DNA from: Campylorhamphus procurvoides | Taxonomy: Eukaryota > Chordata > Aves > Passeriformes > Dendrocolaptidae | Direction of reading: 5' to 3' | DNA: 64,000 nt | Assembly (NCBI GenBank): GCA_013396655.1 | Contig: WBMV01005958.1 | Location: 1,421,128-1,485,127 of the forward strand | Notes under the pieces: generated by a model | What the model was told of the DNA's origin: nothing | Databases searched by the model: none | Seen by the model: the letters and a program-made list of their open reading frames with translations, nothing else | In this document: positions 51,501-64,000 of the stretch, piece by piece | Layout of the letters: every line of letters starts with the position of its first letter | How positions within the stretch are numbered: position 1 is the first letter of the stretch | Position numbers and translations under genes: made by a program

Positions 51501-54335
51501 TCAATTTGAAGCACTCCCAGCTTGTTAACCCCATCTTTCCTTAGCAAAAACTCAGTATTTTAAAGTCTCCATCCATTAAGTTGTCTTGAAAGATACTCAA
51601 GAGATGGGAAAAGGAAAAAAGGCTCCTAAAAGACAATTTCTCTAAATTTATTCCACACTAAGAAAAGACCCAATGCAGCTTTATTTGCATGATGCATTAG
51701 TACATAGTGCACCTTGAAGATTAATTCAAGATAAGGTGACACTCCTGTTACAAAATAAAAAAGCTTTTAAATCTAAACTTACAAGTGTTACTGCACCAAA
51801 CTCTTAATAAGGCTTAAGATCACAGGATCCTTGCAGCAGCTTACTGAGTACACAACTGCTGCTGCTCCATTTCAAATGAGCAATCATAACACCAAGTGTC
51901 AGTGCTAGAAATGAGATGTCCACCCCCCTGAAGTCAGTGATCAACCTCAGCTACGCCAAAATCCTACCTGTGACTTCAGCTGGCACCAGTGAGGTTTTTA
52001 GAATGGCAACTTTTCACGTGACCTCCTGCCCTTGGTTTAAGACAAGAAAAATGAGGTTCTGAAGCTTCTTGGCAAGTTTTTCATCGTGCATGTTAATATC
52101 CACAGGGGAGGACATCCCAAAATCACTTGGTTAGCCTATGAGCTGAATGCAGTGGCTTTAGTACTCTGTGCAGAATCCAATATTCAGTTCATAGAAAATA
52201 CAGACTCGTAACTGAGCCTGACTGAAGATGAAGGGATCAGACTAAGCACTATAACACTATACTTCTCCTGTACTAAATTCGCATAAGCAGAGGATATCAT
52301 TTGACTTCATACAACTCAAGAGTGCCCAAAAGAGGAGGTGTTGCACTTATCCTCTCTCATCCTCAACTCTCATCAATCAGTTTGCAGCAGTTCTGATGCT
52401 TGTCAAACTCTTTCCCTAAGCCAGCTTACGTCACTGAGCTGGCAGGAAAACAATTCAGCAAAGTGCAGTGTCTTCTGATGCCTCACTGAGTTGGATCAGC
52501 TCTGCTAAGGGCCTGCAAGTGTAACAGCTTCAGAATGCAAATGCCTAGCCACAAGCAGCATATGGAGAGCAAGACCTCCACTTTTATAAGAGACAGTTGT
52601 TATAGTAGATGGCAAAGCTTGCCTTTACCTTTAGTTTAAAAGAAACAGTGTTTTGAAGGACACTGAGAAAACTGAGGCATGACACACAAGGCTGAAACAG
52701 CATTTCAACCCAGTCTGCTTTATGAACTTTTGTCTTATTTCATAGTCTGAAAGTTAAGAGTATTTGTTTGAAGGCTAGCCCTTCTGTATTTGAAAGGAAT
52801 TAGCATTACCTCTAGCTAGTCCACCATCTTGCTCAGATTGCCATACTTAGGATTTTGGATTTTTCTTTGTTTGCAAGGATTGTTAGGTTTTTTTGTTTTG
52901 GGTTCTTTTGGGGTTTTTTTTCTTTGTTTGGTTTTGTTTTGAACACAGACAGAATACTGGAAGGCTTATACACACACACAAAAGGCCATCCACTGAACAG
53001 CTGTATCAAATGGAGTATTTTTCCTCCCTAGGTTAAGAGAGTCTTAAGAAGCTGGGAGCACCAGCTTGCTACTCTGTATTCTTCCTACCATATCTTCAGG
53101 GTCTTTCTTTTAGAGCTCTTGGTAAATCAGTGAGAGGAATTCAATAGCAGGCACTACTGAGACTGGGAGAAAGAAGTCTTCATCTGCCAACTATCAGCAA
53201 CTTCTTTGCAGCACTCCTGTATTTCCTGTAACTGCAGGGTTCCTCTTGTTTTCTCCTCAAGCCAGCTAGCACAAACTCCAAAGCACAGTGACTAAAAAAG
53301 GAATCAGTTCTGTTTTTTTAAGAGCTTCAAAGAGCAACAGAACACTGACTTGTCAATATTCACTCTGCAGACTAAAAGAAACACATCACTCTGTGACATG
53401 CAGAGGTGTATGTTCACAGAAGACCCTACCCCACCTTCTCCATACAAGCCAAGGGTTCAATGTATAGTAGTCATAACACAGTGCCAGTTGAAGGCTACAA
53501 ACTAAAATAAGAAATTATATTTTGGATCAGACATTTATTAACCAATGACACAAAAGGATTTTAAAAGTTCCTGGATTGTGTTCAGAGACAGCAAACCAGA
53601 AACTTCCTCCTTTTTGCCACACATCAGATTTAAGCAGATTTAGTCCTCCAATAGTTACCTGGTAAAACTTTTATTTTTGCTACAATAGGTAGGTGAGTGC
53701 TACAATATGATTTCAGGAGATCAGGTCAAAGCAAGGTTCCTCCAGGCCACCACCTGGATGAGCCCTTCCCCAAAGCTCATCTAGAAGGCCATCACACTGC
53801 CTCATTCAGGTTCCTCTCATGTCCTTACATCAGGACACCCATAATTTCTCTTGACAACCACAAGAAAATGTATATTGAAAAAATGTCACTTAAATACACC
53901 TCTTCACAGTGTAGAAACAGAATTGCTGGTTTCCCCACTCTCCCGCAAGTAAGAAAAATTTGACCTGCTATATTTGTGCTCGAGTTAACAAACACAAAGG
54001 TAAACAACTAAAATACCAAACTACTTTTCTCCTGCAGGAAAAATCCGAATTACTCACCCTGTTATACATGTATCTAAGCATGAAGTCCAGCAGAAAAGAT
54101 TTTCCTTTGCGGAAAGCTCCTGCTACAGACACGACTACTATGTTAAGATCTTTAATGTGTTCCTGAAGTAAGATTTTTTCCAACGCTGCTTCATCTAATT
54201 CAAAGTTATGGTCATCTTCATGAGCAAGAACAATCTGTATGGGGCGCGGCTTATCCAATTCCACCTCGTCATCTGAGTCTGGTACGGCATCCGAGTCAGG
54301 TAGCGCATCCTCCTCTTCTTCCTCATAATGCTTAC
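33556..54335 (-). CDS. ATL2: ATL2 (atlastin-2), ER membrane-fusion GTPase, first exon outside window
   Basis: Atlastins are dynamin-like GTPases that fuse ER tubules at three-way junctions. Exons 5' to 3': 54058-54335, 49443-49577, 47700-47804, 46511-46561, 44397-44453, 43298-43390, 42918-43056, 41967-42094, 39932-39988, 38675-38746, 35747-36178, 33556-33675 (stop 33556-33558). All are GT-AG and in phase. Motifs: P-loop GAFRKGKSF; switch I threonine in RETTGIQ; G3 MDTQG; G4 LIRDW; then the three-helix bundle ([32 protein letters not shown]) and the two-segment membrane hairpin ([37 protein letters not shown]). It ends with the amphipathic tail HHARLKTD, which marks ATL2 rather than ATL1 or ATL3. 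About 555 residues are present; human ATL2 has 583, so some 40 N-terminal residues lie upstream. An alternative terminal exon is at 34088-34195. No lesions are seen. Confidence 0.98.
34088..34195 (-). CDS. ATL2: ATL2 alternative C-terminal exon
   Basis: After an acceptor TTTTAG this exon reads [25 protein letters not shown], then NNNKKKN and TAG: 35 residues plus stop. It is in phase 0 with exon 35747-36178 (ending IWEQ), so it can replace the tail VLKPMSDNL...HHARLKTD. I recall a mammalian ATL2 isoform with a nearly identical ending (VFSKLFEV...NNNKKKN), so this is a conserved alternative exon and not chance. A GTATTT donor three bases after the stop would also allow splicing on to 33675. 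In that case the stop is too close to the junction to trigger NMD. It swaps an acidic/neutral amphipathic tail for a strongly basic one. Confidence 0.85.
   Translation of the reverse strand: MFSKLFEVLRRRTIRRALTSVPRQRLSSNNNKKKN
49182..49335 (-). mobile_element. CR1 LINE 3' end fragment in ATL2 intron
   Basis: The plus strand starts TATAGAATCATGAAAATGG, then GTTGGAAGGGACCTTTAAGA, GGGCAGGGACCCC and CACTAGACCAGGTTGCT-like text, ending near CCATCCACAGCCTCTGAG. This is the reverse complement of the avian CR1 3' terminus. It has the same orientation as ATL2. Confidence 0.88.
49338..49400. repeat. (AAAC)n simple repeat
   Basis: Perfect AAAC tetramers decay into CCAAACC-type variants, directly next to the internal edge of the CR1 fragment. 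Confidence 0.8.
49578..54057. other. ATL2 intron 2, no gene recognised
   Basis: This 4.5 kb intron lies between the P-loop exon (54058-54335) and the switch-I exon (49443-49577). Apart from a T/G-rich simple stretch (52881-52943) I recognise no element. Its open frames are short and lie without family resemblance. Confidence 0.5.
52881..52943. repeat. T-rich low-complexity tract
   Basis: A run of T3-8 blocks separated by G or GG (TTTTTTTGTTTTGGG...TTTGGTTTTGTTTTG). This is a simple repeat within an ATL2 intron. Confidence 0.7.
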
Positions 54336-57300
54336 CTGCAAATTGACAGGTGAGAACACATTAGAAAGTCAGAGCTTAGGGCATTAAATATTTTATTTTT
54401 TCTTTTAAGTGAAGCCTTGAGCTGGGCTTTCATTTCCAGCAGCAAGAGTGATGTCCTTGGGAATGCATGTGCACAGACAAAGATATCAACAGTAGTTCCC
54501 TGTCCACTTTCATCAGCTTTGTGTATAGTCTACATTTCAGATCTTCAGCATTCTTTATGTTTTAAGAAATCACAAAAAAACACCAATTTTCAGCTTCAAA
54601 ACCCCTTTTAAAGGCTTCTTATGTATAATTTCTATTAAAAATCAAGGCCTTTTATCAGGAAAAAATGAATGGTTCAAAATAAGCTCCAAAGAGCAACACA
54701 AAAGGCCATTTTTATATCACCACCTTCTTATACTATTGTAAGGGAGTGGAGGGTGGGGGGAAATGAATGTTTTTTGTTGGTTTTGCTTGCCAACATGTAC
54801 AAGCAAGACCAGTGACCTAGCACGGAACCCCAGGATAACACACACCAGATGTCTATGCTCCTCTCTAATTCCAACACATTATGCCTTTTTCAAGTCTGAG
54901 ACAGGACAGACTTCAGAGCACCTATTCACTGTTTTCAAGCGGATAAACTCCTGAGCATGTGCAAGGGCTAACATTTCTGGGATAAGAAAACCAAAAAGCA
55001 CTGGAAGCAGTTTCTGGCTTCATAGTCTTCCTATGACGCACTATTAAGCAAGACTTAATAAGTATCAACTCTTTCAAAGATAGTTAAGAGACTATTTTAC
55101 ACACAATTTCAGAATCAATGCCCTTTCAGGATCAAACAGTAGCTGAAAGAACTACAACTTGGACTAGATTTAAGTTACTAATGAATTATAAGGTAACACA
55201 GCCCTTCAGACATACACTATAATAGTTCCAGTATTCTATTTTCCTGACTTCTGGAATTCAGGAGTTACTGGGTTGGAAGCCAGTCTGCTCTCTTGTTCAA
55301 GCACCACAACATCAAAGTTCGTTCCACAGCAGAAATGAACTCTACATTCCTGATTCTACTTTTCCTATCAAGCATCAGAAAGTGGTTTTGTGCTTACAGA
55401 ACTGTCTCCCACTCCAGACTTACATTTGGCCATACTCTATCAGGACCCCACGTGCACAAACCTGATCAAGGTATGTTCCTAGCAGTTACTTAACTGGAGT
55501 TACCAAGCAGGAATTTAAGTACACTGTCCCAGCCATGCTTGCATTTCCAAGCACTGCTTTAACAATGACAAAGCAGAGGCCACCTCCAGCTACTTGATGC
55601 ACTGAGTGCACGTGGCCCCCATGCCTCCTGTGGAAGCAGCCCACAAGAAGTGCTCTCTCATAGCATGTGCCCATGAGGCACCATGGAACACACCAGTTTC
55701 ATTCATTTATGGCCCAGAGCCTGCCAACACTTGCAGGACCTGCCCAGTCACTCTTGCCAGACTTGTGAACCGTGCTCCAACATACTGTTTTGTGGATGTA
55801 ATGAGACATTTGAGTCATTACCATGAACATGCAAAACTGGTAACATGGTGACCCTGGAGATTTTCCAGCAATTGTCTCTTTATCCAGTTCTGACAACATT
55901 TCATTTCATTGCAAACGACAGAAGATGTTTCCATTTCCAAGCACTGAATCTCATGCTGCCTCAAAGGCCAATAGCACTAAATCTTAAAAAAAAAAAAAAA
56001 TTGGTTTGAACATATTAAGCTAGTGTGGTACTTGGTTTGAAGAGGAAGTAAACGTGAATGCTTAAATCCTAAGCAGCTAGAACTGAACTCCAACGTTATC
56101 CAATATCCTAGTGGGTGTGCAGAACAGCCCCCAGCATCACCCTAACTCAAAGTGATTGATGAAGCAGGCTAAAAAATTGATTATACTAGCAGGCCTGACA
56201 ACTAGAAGGAGTAACATTTAAACGCCAAGTTGTCAATGGGACACCAAACTATACAAACTACACTGGCACAATATTGGTCACCACTTCAGAGGAAAATCTC
56301 TCACCCTTGGCCTAAAGCTTTTGTGTTCCCAGATATTAAACAAGCCCTCTTTTTAGAAAACACACTTTGTCCCATATAGGCACAACCCTTTGTAGACCAG
56401 AAAACTTGAGAGGATAGCCCAGGTATGCAGATTTTGACAGTCAAAAAGAAAGATTTCAGCATCACAGCCTAGAAACATAAAGGGAGTAATTCTATTGACA
56501 AGAGCATTAAAGTTAGATAGTTCCAAGAAGAGATGCCTGTGTTTCAGCAAACACATTCACATAATGTTTCAAAGCCTCTGCTTCTAATGCACATCCCTGG
56601 CAACAAGTTTAACTTAAAATAGCCTCATATTCTTTTAGTTAAATGCAGTAAGGTATTGGTTTTGTAAACTACAGCAGACTGCAAAACAGTTTGAAGCCAC
56701 ATCTGCAACTTCTCCTCATTCCCATGGAGCCTGACAGTAACCATCTTGTCCTACCTGGAAGTCATGAAAACCTTGGCAGACCTCAAAGACCTCAAGCTGT
56801 AGCAGCATCCTTCTGCCACTGCAGAGAACAGTCACCCAAAGCCCCTTCAGAAGGGCCAAGCAGCCTTCTAAACCAACAAGTAGAATGCTCCTGTTATTTT
56901 ATAAACAAGCAGATCCTCCTTGACACAAGTAGATAGCAGTATCAACAGCTTACACACAATATACCTGTTAAAAGCTCACGACTTCTTGTTAACAGCACTC
57001 TGCACCACTGAAGCTCAATAGTTCAGAGGGGACAGGAGAGAAGATTCATCTTAGACCCTATTCAACTGCTATTAGATTTCACTTACCAGTAGAAATTGGA
57101 ATGTCAAGTCCAGAGCATCAAGTTAGGTTTGTTTTGGGTCAGGTTGGTTGGCCTTTTTTTTTTTTTTTCTAACTAGCCAGCCTAATATATTTGAAAGTTC
57201 CCAACCTACCTACAGAGAAGACCATCACTGCTATCAATCAAGCACTTCAGAGGGTGGAGAACTACAGTGTTGACAGCTGTGAATGAAACTCGATCCATCC

Positions 57301-60300
57301 AGAAGAGCTGGTTTGATAACTTCATGCTTGGTTGGCAGAGAACATCCTTCCTTTCAAGTTTTTGAACTAGTTAGCGATTACCAGGACAGACACTGCATAA
57401 GTTAAGCATGTGAACTACAGAACAAGGGCTACTGCTTGTCCCAGCAGCATAATCAGCATATGCTAACCTGTCAGGTGTTCCTGGCAGATCTCAGACTTTT
57501 ATGGTCCTTTAGACTGCCTTCTGGCTGCTCACCCTGTTACTCTGGCTAGTCACTGTCTCAGGCAGCACTGGAGCACTTAGGAAGCCTTTTTAGACAGCTT
57601 TGGCATCCTGGGCAGAAAGATCATCATCTGCCTCCAAGAATTACCTTCTGGAAACAACGGTCAGAACAAGAAGCTCCACTTCATTGTCCAGTTTTCTGCC
57701 AAAGCACTGTAGTAAGTTCATAAAATAAACATGCTGATAGCACTCTCAAGTCAAGTCAGGCCAGGAGATAACGAAACTCTGGACACAAAGCCCTGTTCCT
57801 TAGTTCTGTCTCCTTCCTCACCCACCCCAGCACAGTCATGGCATACTACTTAGAAGGACGAGAGACTACTTTAGGTTCTTACAACAGTCCAGTCTCAGCA
57901 AATCAAGTATAAAATAGATGAGGACTAAATGTAGAAGAGGTGCCATTCAAGAATGACTACTGCTACAGTGAAGTGTTCCTAACCAACTTGGACTTGAAAA
58001 GTTTATGGTAATCTCCCTATACAGGTCTCCATGACAATACATTTCAGTACTGCTAGAGAGGTAACCAAAACAACAGACTTTTGCTGGGTTTGGGGGGTTT
58101 GTTTGTCTTTTCTAGTACATCTGAAGACTTTGATAAGTCCAGTTCCATTCCAGTATTGCAGTTACCAATCCAGCACATCCACCCCAATACTTCACACTCA
58201 GAGTCCTTGTTTCAGAGTCATATTTCATGTTCTGCATTCACAACAGCCAGGCAATGCTGCCTCCTGCCACAGTACTAAAGACAGACTGGTAGATTCACCC
58301 AGCTCAGTCATGGGGTTGGTTTCTATGCTGCTGGAAATTCCCATATGCACAGAACAGCTGGACCTCAGGCTTTTAATACATATAGAAAATGTCTCATCCA
58401 TCAAAGCATATGGCCCTAGAACTTGTAGCAGTGTTGTAGGCCCAGAAAGTCATAGCCACTATGGTCCTACCTACTGTTCTGTCTGGAGATCATGCAAAAA
58501 GACCATCAGCTGGACCTGCCCTTGAAGTCTGCCATCCATTCAGGGCTGTTCGCTAACCACGCCCTTCTTCATTTTGGCTTCTTCCAATCTGAATTATTCA
58601 AATGGAACCTATGGGCTAATGCACAGTTCTGGCTGGCATGATCACTTCCTAACACAGGTCAAACAGGATAGGAGACACAAGAGAAGCAACACTGTACAGC
58701 AAGACACAGAAGCAGACAGATTTGAATGAAAGTCAGTATAGCCAAGAGAAGATGCTACCACTCAGTTGCCCTATAAACTCCTCACTCCACTATGCAACAA
58801 CTACAGCAGGACTACTGTTTACACAGATATAAGCTAAGTATCCAGAACAAGTACCATTTGTTGAAATGCTAAGCCAGATTTTGAAAACAGTAGCTTTTTG
58901 TGTATGCACACAGTATTTCAACTGAATAAACTCAACTAAATAACCCATTTCTTAAAGCATGAGGTAAAATGAAAAGCTAATTCCTGCTTCCCCTAAGTAC
59001 ACAGGCAGCAGCTGATGACCTACTTGTCCTGCAGTGTAAGAACACAAGAGTGAATGCACTCAGCTACACCTGCATGCTATGAAAATAAGAGACAGCCTGT
59101 TTTAAATGCAAGTTCCTGCCTTTAAGCACACTAACTGAAATAAAGTACTAACATAGTTACCTTTAAGGTTCAACCCAAATACAGCTTGAGCTCTTTGAAC
59201 ACATCACTCACATTGTTTCATAACAAAAAAGAAAAGCAGCACACACTAATTGCTAAACTCCGTTGGTTTTAGACACAGTACAGGTTTCTGATCAACAAGC
59301 ACTGACTGACAACTAGTAACTGCTTCTCTGGACAGGGGGTTGAATGCAAACAACTGCACACAGATGCCAAACATAAAAATAAATTTAAATCCCATTTGAT
59401 TTTTAGTGGCATAAAACTTGGAATATGAACAAAGTCTAAATATGTAACTTTCATAAGTGTAGCTGTCTCTCATCAGTACTTCCTTTGCTCTATTACAAGG
59501 AGTTTAAAGATTTGAAGCTGTACATCTTCTAGCTGGTAGTCTCAATATCTTGCTTGTACAGAAAACTGCATTTTGCTAGAAGTTCAACTTCAAGTCAAAA
59601 CTTCCAGTAGCCTCAAATACTTCAGCTTTTACCATTCCCCAACTCTTTTTCCTGGTGCCCTACAGACACATACATGCCTCCATACAACAGTGATCCAAGT
59701 GTCCTGCTCTTATTTCAACACAGCTGCATGACAGGTTTCCCCACCACCACCTGAACGGTAAACAGCAAGCTGAAGTGGGTTACACTAATCTCAAACAATC
59801 TGGCTTGAAATCTTGTTCGACCTCCACACACTGAGGGAGTTCCTGGCTTGAATCAAAAGCTTAAAGTTATCATGAGGAAGCTGCTGCCCTGCACTTAAAT
59901 GTAATGTGTTCTTGCAGAGCTTCACCGAGGGAGTTTTCCTTAGACAGGAAGGAGAGGAAATGCTTAAATATTTCTTGTTTTGGTGTAGTGAACAAAGGAA
60001 AGTGTGGGTATGTGTGAACCAAGCCTTAGAGGATAGAAAGAAAATAGGTTAACCTTCAAACCTTATTTGGACATGTCTTCGGGGGGAGGGGGGGCAGAAT
60101 CGCTAGATTTTAAGCCACAAAATTGTCCTCCCCTTTCTCCAGCAGTCCCACTTCATGCAATAAACTCACATGAAAGCTATGGGGCTGCCACAGACCTTAA
60201 TGCATCACTGCTTTCCCATTGCTCACTAGCAAATACTGCCAAGTAGCTCATTTTAAGGCCAGAAATAATTAAATGTTTTGAATATTTCAGCTATAAATAG

Positions 60301-63300
60301 GACTGATGAGCTAAGTTCTGAAGACTTGTTTGGACATCCAATAAGACTGATAGAGGAGTAGGGGCGGAGGGGAGAAAACACATTTAACTCTCTCTGCTCC
60401 TTCAGGGCAATTGGCCGTTAAAGGGACAGATCTAGAATTGTTACATAAAGTGTGAGCTGAAGCGAGAAGTACCTGAAGCTACAATTCTGCCAGGGAAAGG
60501 GGAAAAAAAGATATTGTGATGACCTAGATACCTATGAGGCACCATAACTAATCAAACAATAGGTCTGTCTACTCCTAAGTGACTTAAATTGCTTCTCTGT
60601 TGAACAGTCTGCATGCATGCAAGCAAAAGCTCTCCCCTATAGAAAATACTGATAAGCTGGCATTTTGCATTCTCCATTTATGGGACAAAAAAGCCAGAGG
60701 GAAACTCCTCGCAATGAAAAGGTGTAGCAAAAGAAGTCAACCCTCAAATTCAGCTGTTCTCAGCAAATATATACAAGAGAATGCCAACAAGCAGAGACTA
60801 AGACAGAAGCAACAAAACCCCTGACACAACTCAGTAAGTAAAAAAACCCCAAATTTATATATAAAAGGTCTTCAGAAAGCAGATCATGAACTTGGTTAAG
60901 AAAGATACCTCTACAAAGCTACAGGGAAAATCTTGAAAGGCAGGGATAGCAGCAAAGCATTCTTCTTATCCTCTTCCCCTCTGCCCAAAAATCAGAGTTA
61001 TTAATAGCATACTCACTGAAGGACCTAACAAAATCTCTATCCACAGTAAGGTTTACCAGTACTTTTCCAGCCCCCTCAAAGAATGCTGTATTAGAATACT
61101 AAGTGCAGATGAAAGCACTAAAAGGCCTCTTCCTCACCCTTTCTCCCCTGTCTTATCCATCACAAAGGTTCTTGAGGATGGGAATGAAAATACACCAGAT
61201 CTGACAATGCCCTAGTTCACCACTAACTCTGGAAATTGCAAGTGAAAGCTCCTCATGAACACCGCAAACTGACTGGATCCTTGCAGGCCACATGCATTTA
61301 AACCAAGCACATTTCTGCTTGTATTTCAGAGTGATTTAATTTAAGGTTGTTGCTCACCCAAGAAGTCAGTATTTTCTAATTGGCTTAGGCTACAAGTATA
61401 TTTTATGTACCTTGTATGTATTCCTCATGTCAGCAGCCAATAATCTGAACAATGACCAGCTAACCTAAACCAACATTTTTAGTGAGAAGGATAGAGAGAA
61501 AAGAATAAGGCAAGAGATGCCAACTGCAATTACTCCATGTCTGATCCTTAGACTGGAAGTCAGAATAGGTTTAGTCACCCATATGTCTCTGTACCATGGC
61601 CACAAAGGAGCTCAGCAGAAAGCAGAGCCAGTGCTGCCTTTGGCTGTACAGAAAGGTATGCCAAAGGGCCAGGTTTCATACTTATTTCCAGGATAAACAA
61701 GTTGTCAGTCAGGAACACCAGGATGTTTAAGGAAACACAGTAAGCCAAAGAGGCTTTAACTTTTCTTTTTGGTCAAACCATACTTTTAGCAAGCTGAATG
61801 GCATCCTGGCTTTTATCAGCAAAAGCACGGCCAGCAGGACTACAACAGTGATCATTCATCTGTACTTAGCACTAGTGAGGCCACACCTCTAATACTGGAT
61901 TCGGTTTTGAACTCACTACAAGACACTGAGGTGCTGGAGTGTTTCCAGAGGACAAGGAAGCTGGAACTCTGATGAGGAAAAGCTGAGACAGCTGAGGGAG
62001 TCTGGCCTAGAGAAAAAGGAGGCTCAGGGGACACTTCATCACTCTCTACAATTACCTGAAAGGAGGTTGTAGCCAGGCAGGGGTCAGCCTCTTCTCCCAC
62101 ATAAAAAGTGACAGGATGAGAGGAAATGGCCTCAAATTGTGCCAGGGAAGGTTTAGACTGGATATTAGGAAACATTTCTTCATGAAGAGGGCGGTCAGGC
62201 ATTGGAACAGGTTGGCCCAGGAAGTGGTGGAATACCCATTTCTGGAAGTGTTCAAAATGTGGCACTTAGGGACATGGTTTTAGTGGTGAACCTGGCAGGG
62301 GATAACTGCTGGACTCCATGATCTTAGAGGTCTTTTCCAACCTTAAGGATTCTATGAAGCTTCTAACTGAAAGTGATCTTTTAGCCCAGTCTCCAGTTTA
62401 AACTCAGTCTTCCACCTCTCTAAGTTCCTGCAGCTAAGAGAGCCTTCTGGATGGTTTTTCCAGCACTGAACTCCAGAACTGAATTCTGTCTTATTAGAAA
62501 GTTCCACATTTCATTTCGAAGAATAAAGAGCAGTACAGGGAGAGTGTAGGTTTACCTTAAAAAAACCTGCCTTCTCTAGATCACATGGTTTACAAAACTG
62601 ATACAGTAACTACCTTCGGACACCTTCATAGAGTATTTCAATTTCTTCTTCTCTCTTAAGTGCTTTTAACCTCTTAGGGTCAGTAACACCCACCAGACAA
62701 AAGGGAAGCAACAGACAGAGGAAACAACATATGTCAACACAACTAACACCCAGATCAACAATGTGAATCAAAACAGGAAAAAAAGTTCCACACGAGGCAG
62801 ATTTAAAAAGAATTGAAACCAAAAAAACCAAATCATATTTTGCATGTGTTCACTTATCTCCAGTGGAGGAAGAGGTTTTTCTCACACAGCTACAACAAAA
62901 ATAGTTTTTAATCAGAGTTCTTGCTGTTAAGCACGTAGACAAGGAGGCCTGGGTTGCCATATCACTTTCCTGCAATTAACCCACAATAATGGATACAGTA
63001 CCTAAGTCCACATACTTCAGTGTCCTGCACCTACTGCCACAACTCCTGAGCCTCTGCCAGGCATCACTGCTGCTGCTACACACAAATCCCTTGTTAAGGC
63101 AACAGCTCAAAGTACATTAATTCTGCCAACAGGACAGTGCCAGTAACTGCCTCCTCCTCTCTCCCCGTTGCCTCTTCAAGCCTGTTTCAATAGCACAGCT
63201 GAATCTTAACCACCCACTCACAAGGATTCTCCCACTCTTTCCCATTTCCAGCATTATGCACCACACTGCCTTTCCTGCTAATTTTGCCACATACCCGATG

Positions 63301-64000
63301 CTGCTTAGAGTCAAGTCAACTACACAAGCCAAACCAGCAGAAAAAGCAATCCAGCACCAACAGTTTCCTACAATCTGCATCACCTCTTAAGTGAGAATCC
63401 ACTGAGGACTAGAAGTGAAGACAAACAAAAGGCAGTTACGCAGATTGCTCTGCAGGGCTCAGGGTCATTTCAGCTGTACTCTTGAACAGTACAGGGCTCC
63501 TGCCCTCTGTGCTGGCACCACTGTCCCAGGTCCAGGCACCAACTCCTCTTGAACACAAAGTGATGTGCTGTGCAATCTACAGCCTCTGAAACAGCTGCAC
63601 CAGCACAACTGAGGGGGAGGCACAAACTGCTTGACTGGGCACTGGTGCCAAAAGAAAAGTTCAGCTCTGTGACTACAACCAAGTTCAGCTGGAAAATTTC
63701 TCCAGACTCACAAAACTCACAAGTACAGTTAAGAAGTGCGTTCATGTGAAAACTGACTTAGTGATATATGATAACACTGCAAAGATGGGTAGACAACTGG
63801 GCTGTAACTGGATCTGACTGCGTATTGCCAAAGATTTGTCTCGATCTGAAAGTTCAGATTTAGGCTGGGCTAGCCAACATATTTGTTAACCTTCACTTAA
63901 GGTTTCCTTCCTTTACAAATGGAGGTTAATACTAGTTTTAGTTTTGTCAGTATCACAGGGTAGGATGTGTAACTGGTGGGAAGACCTTGAGCTTGGCAAA
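54336..64000. other. ATL2 intron 1 (5' part of the gene runs off the window)
   Basis: The exon at 54058-54335 begins with an acceptor and with the third part of a glycine codon, so a first coding exon must lie upstream. No CpG island or ATG exon of the ATL2 type is visible up to the window end. Intron 1 therefore exceeds 9.6 kb. Apart from the CR1 copy at 61790-62357 and short A or T tracts (55985, 57155), I recognise no genes or RNA elements here. Confidence 0.7.
61790..62357 (+). mobile_element. CR1 LINE 3' portion in ATL2 intron 1
   Basis: This is the longest CR1 copy in the window. It holds the end of ORF2 (AATGGCATCCTGGCTTTTAT, GTGAGGCCACACCTCTAATA, ACCTGAAAGGAGGTTGTAGC, GGTTTAGACTGGATATTAGG, CATTGGAACAGGTTGGCCCA) and the full 3' tail (TTAGAGGTCTTTTCCAACCT, ending GATTCTATGA). 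It is interrupted by stops and has an internal deletion around the LERVQRR-coding part, so it is inactive. Its orientation is opposite to ATL2. Confidence 0.93.

Noticed and set aside
62625..62700. Minus-strand peptide DPKRLKALKREEEIEILYEG ending at a possible GTAGTT donor
   Set aside because: It looks exon-like, but I recognise no family, it does not match the ATL2 N-terminus or known neighbours, and the acceptor is weak. It is probably chance in ATL2 intron 1.

Overview
The window is nuclear DNA from a vertebrate, almost certainly a bird. All genes are split by GT-AG introns. The dispersed repeats are CR1 LINE fragments with the avian 3' end, plus one LTR that resembles a common avian endogenous-retrovirus LTR. 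The GC-rich first exons fall into assembly gaps (N runs at 904-1093 and 22988-23106), as is typical of bird draft assemblies. I cannot name the species.

Layout: (1) 1094-3767, plus strand: GINS1 (PSF1), seven exons; most of exon 1 is in a gap. (2) 6015-19857, minus strand: NINL (ninein-like), tail-to-tail with GINS1. Twelve coiled-coil exons are open, but the exons that should carry the N-terminal EF-hand half survive only as broken relics at 20145-20301 and about 21680-21775. (3) 22977-29781, plus strand: EIF4A3, the DEAD-box helicase of the exon junction complex. It starts from a CpG/NRF1-type promoter head-to-head with the NINL remains; most of exon 1 is in a gap. (4) 33556-54335, minus strand: ATL2 (atlastin-2), tail-to-tail with EIF4A3. 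The first coding exon lies beyond the window, so 54336-64000 is intron 1. ATL2 carries two alternative C-terminal exons, both visible here.

The four genes do not form a pathway. GINS1 serves DNA replication, NINL the centrosome, EIF4A3 mRNA surveillance, and ATL2 ER membrane fusion. GINS1-NINL is an old vertebrate neighbourhood (human 20p11). From memory, human EIF4A3 is at 17q25 and ATL2 at 2p22, so the arrangement here reflects lineage-specific or ancestral linkage that differs from human.

I found no bacterial-style systems, CRISPR arrays or tRNA/rRNA genes. The most interesting observations are the decay of the NINL EF-hand half beside intact coiled-coil exons, the paired alternative tails of ATL2, and GC-rich minisatellites next to both sequence gaps.
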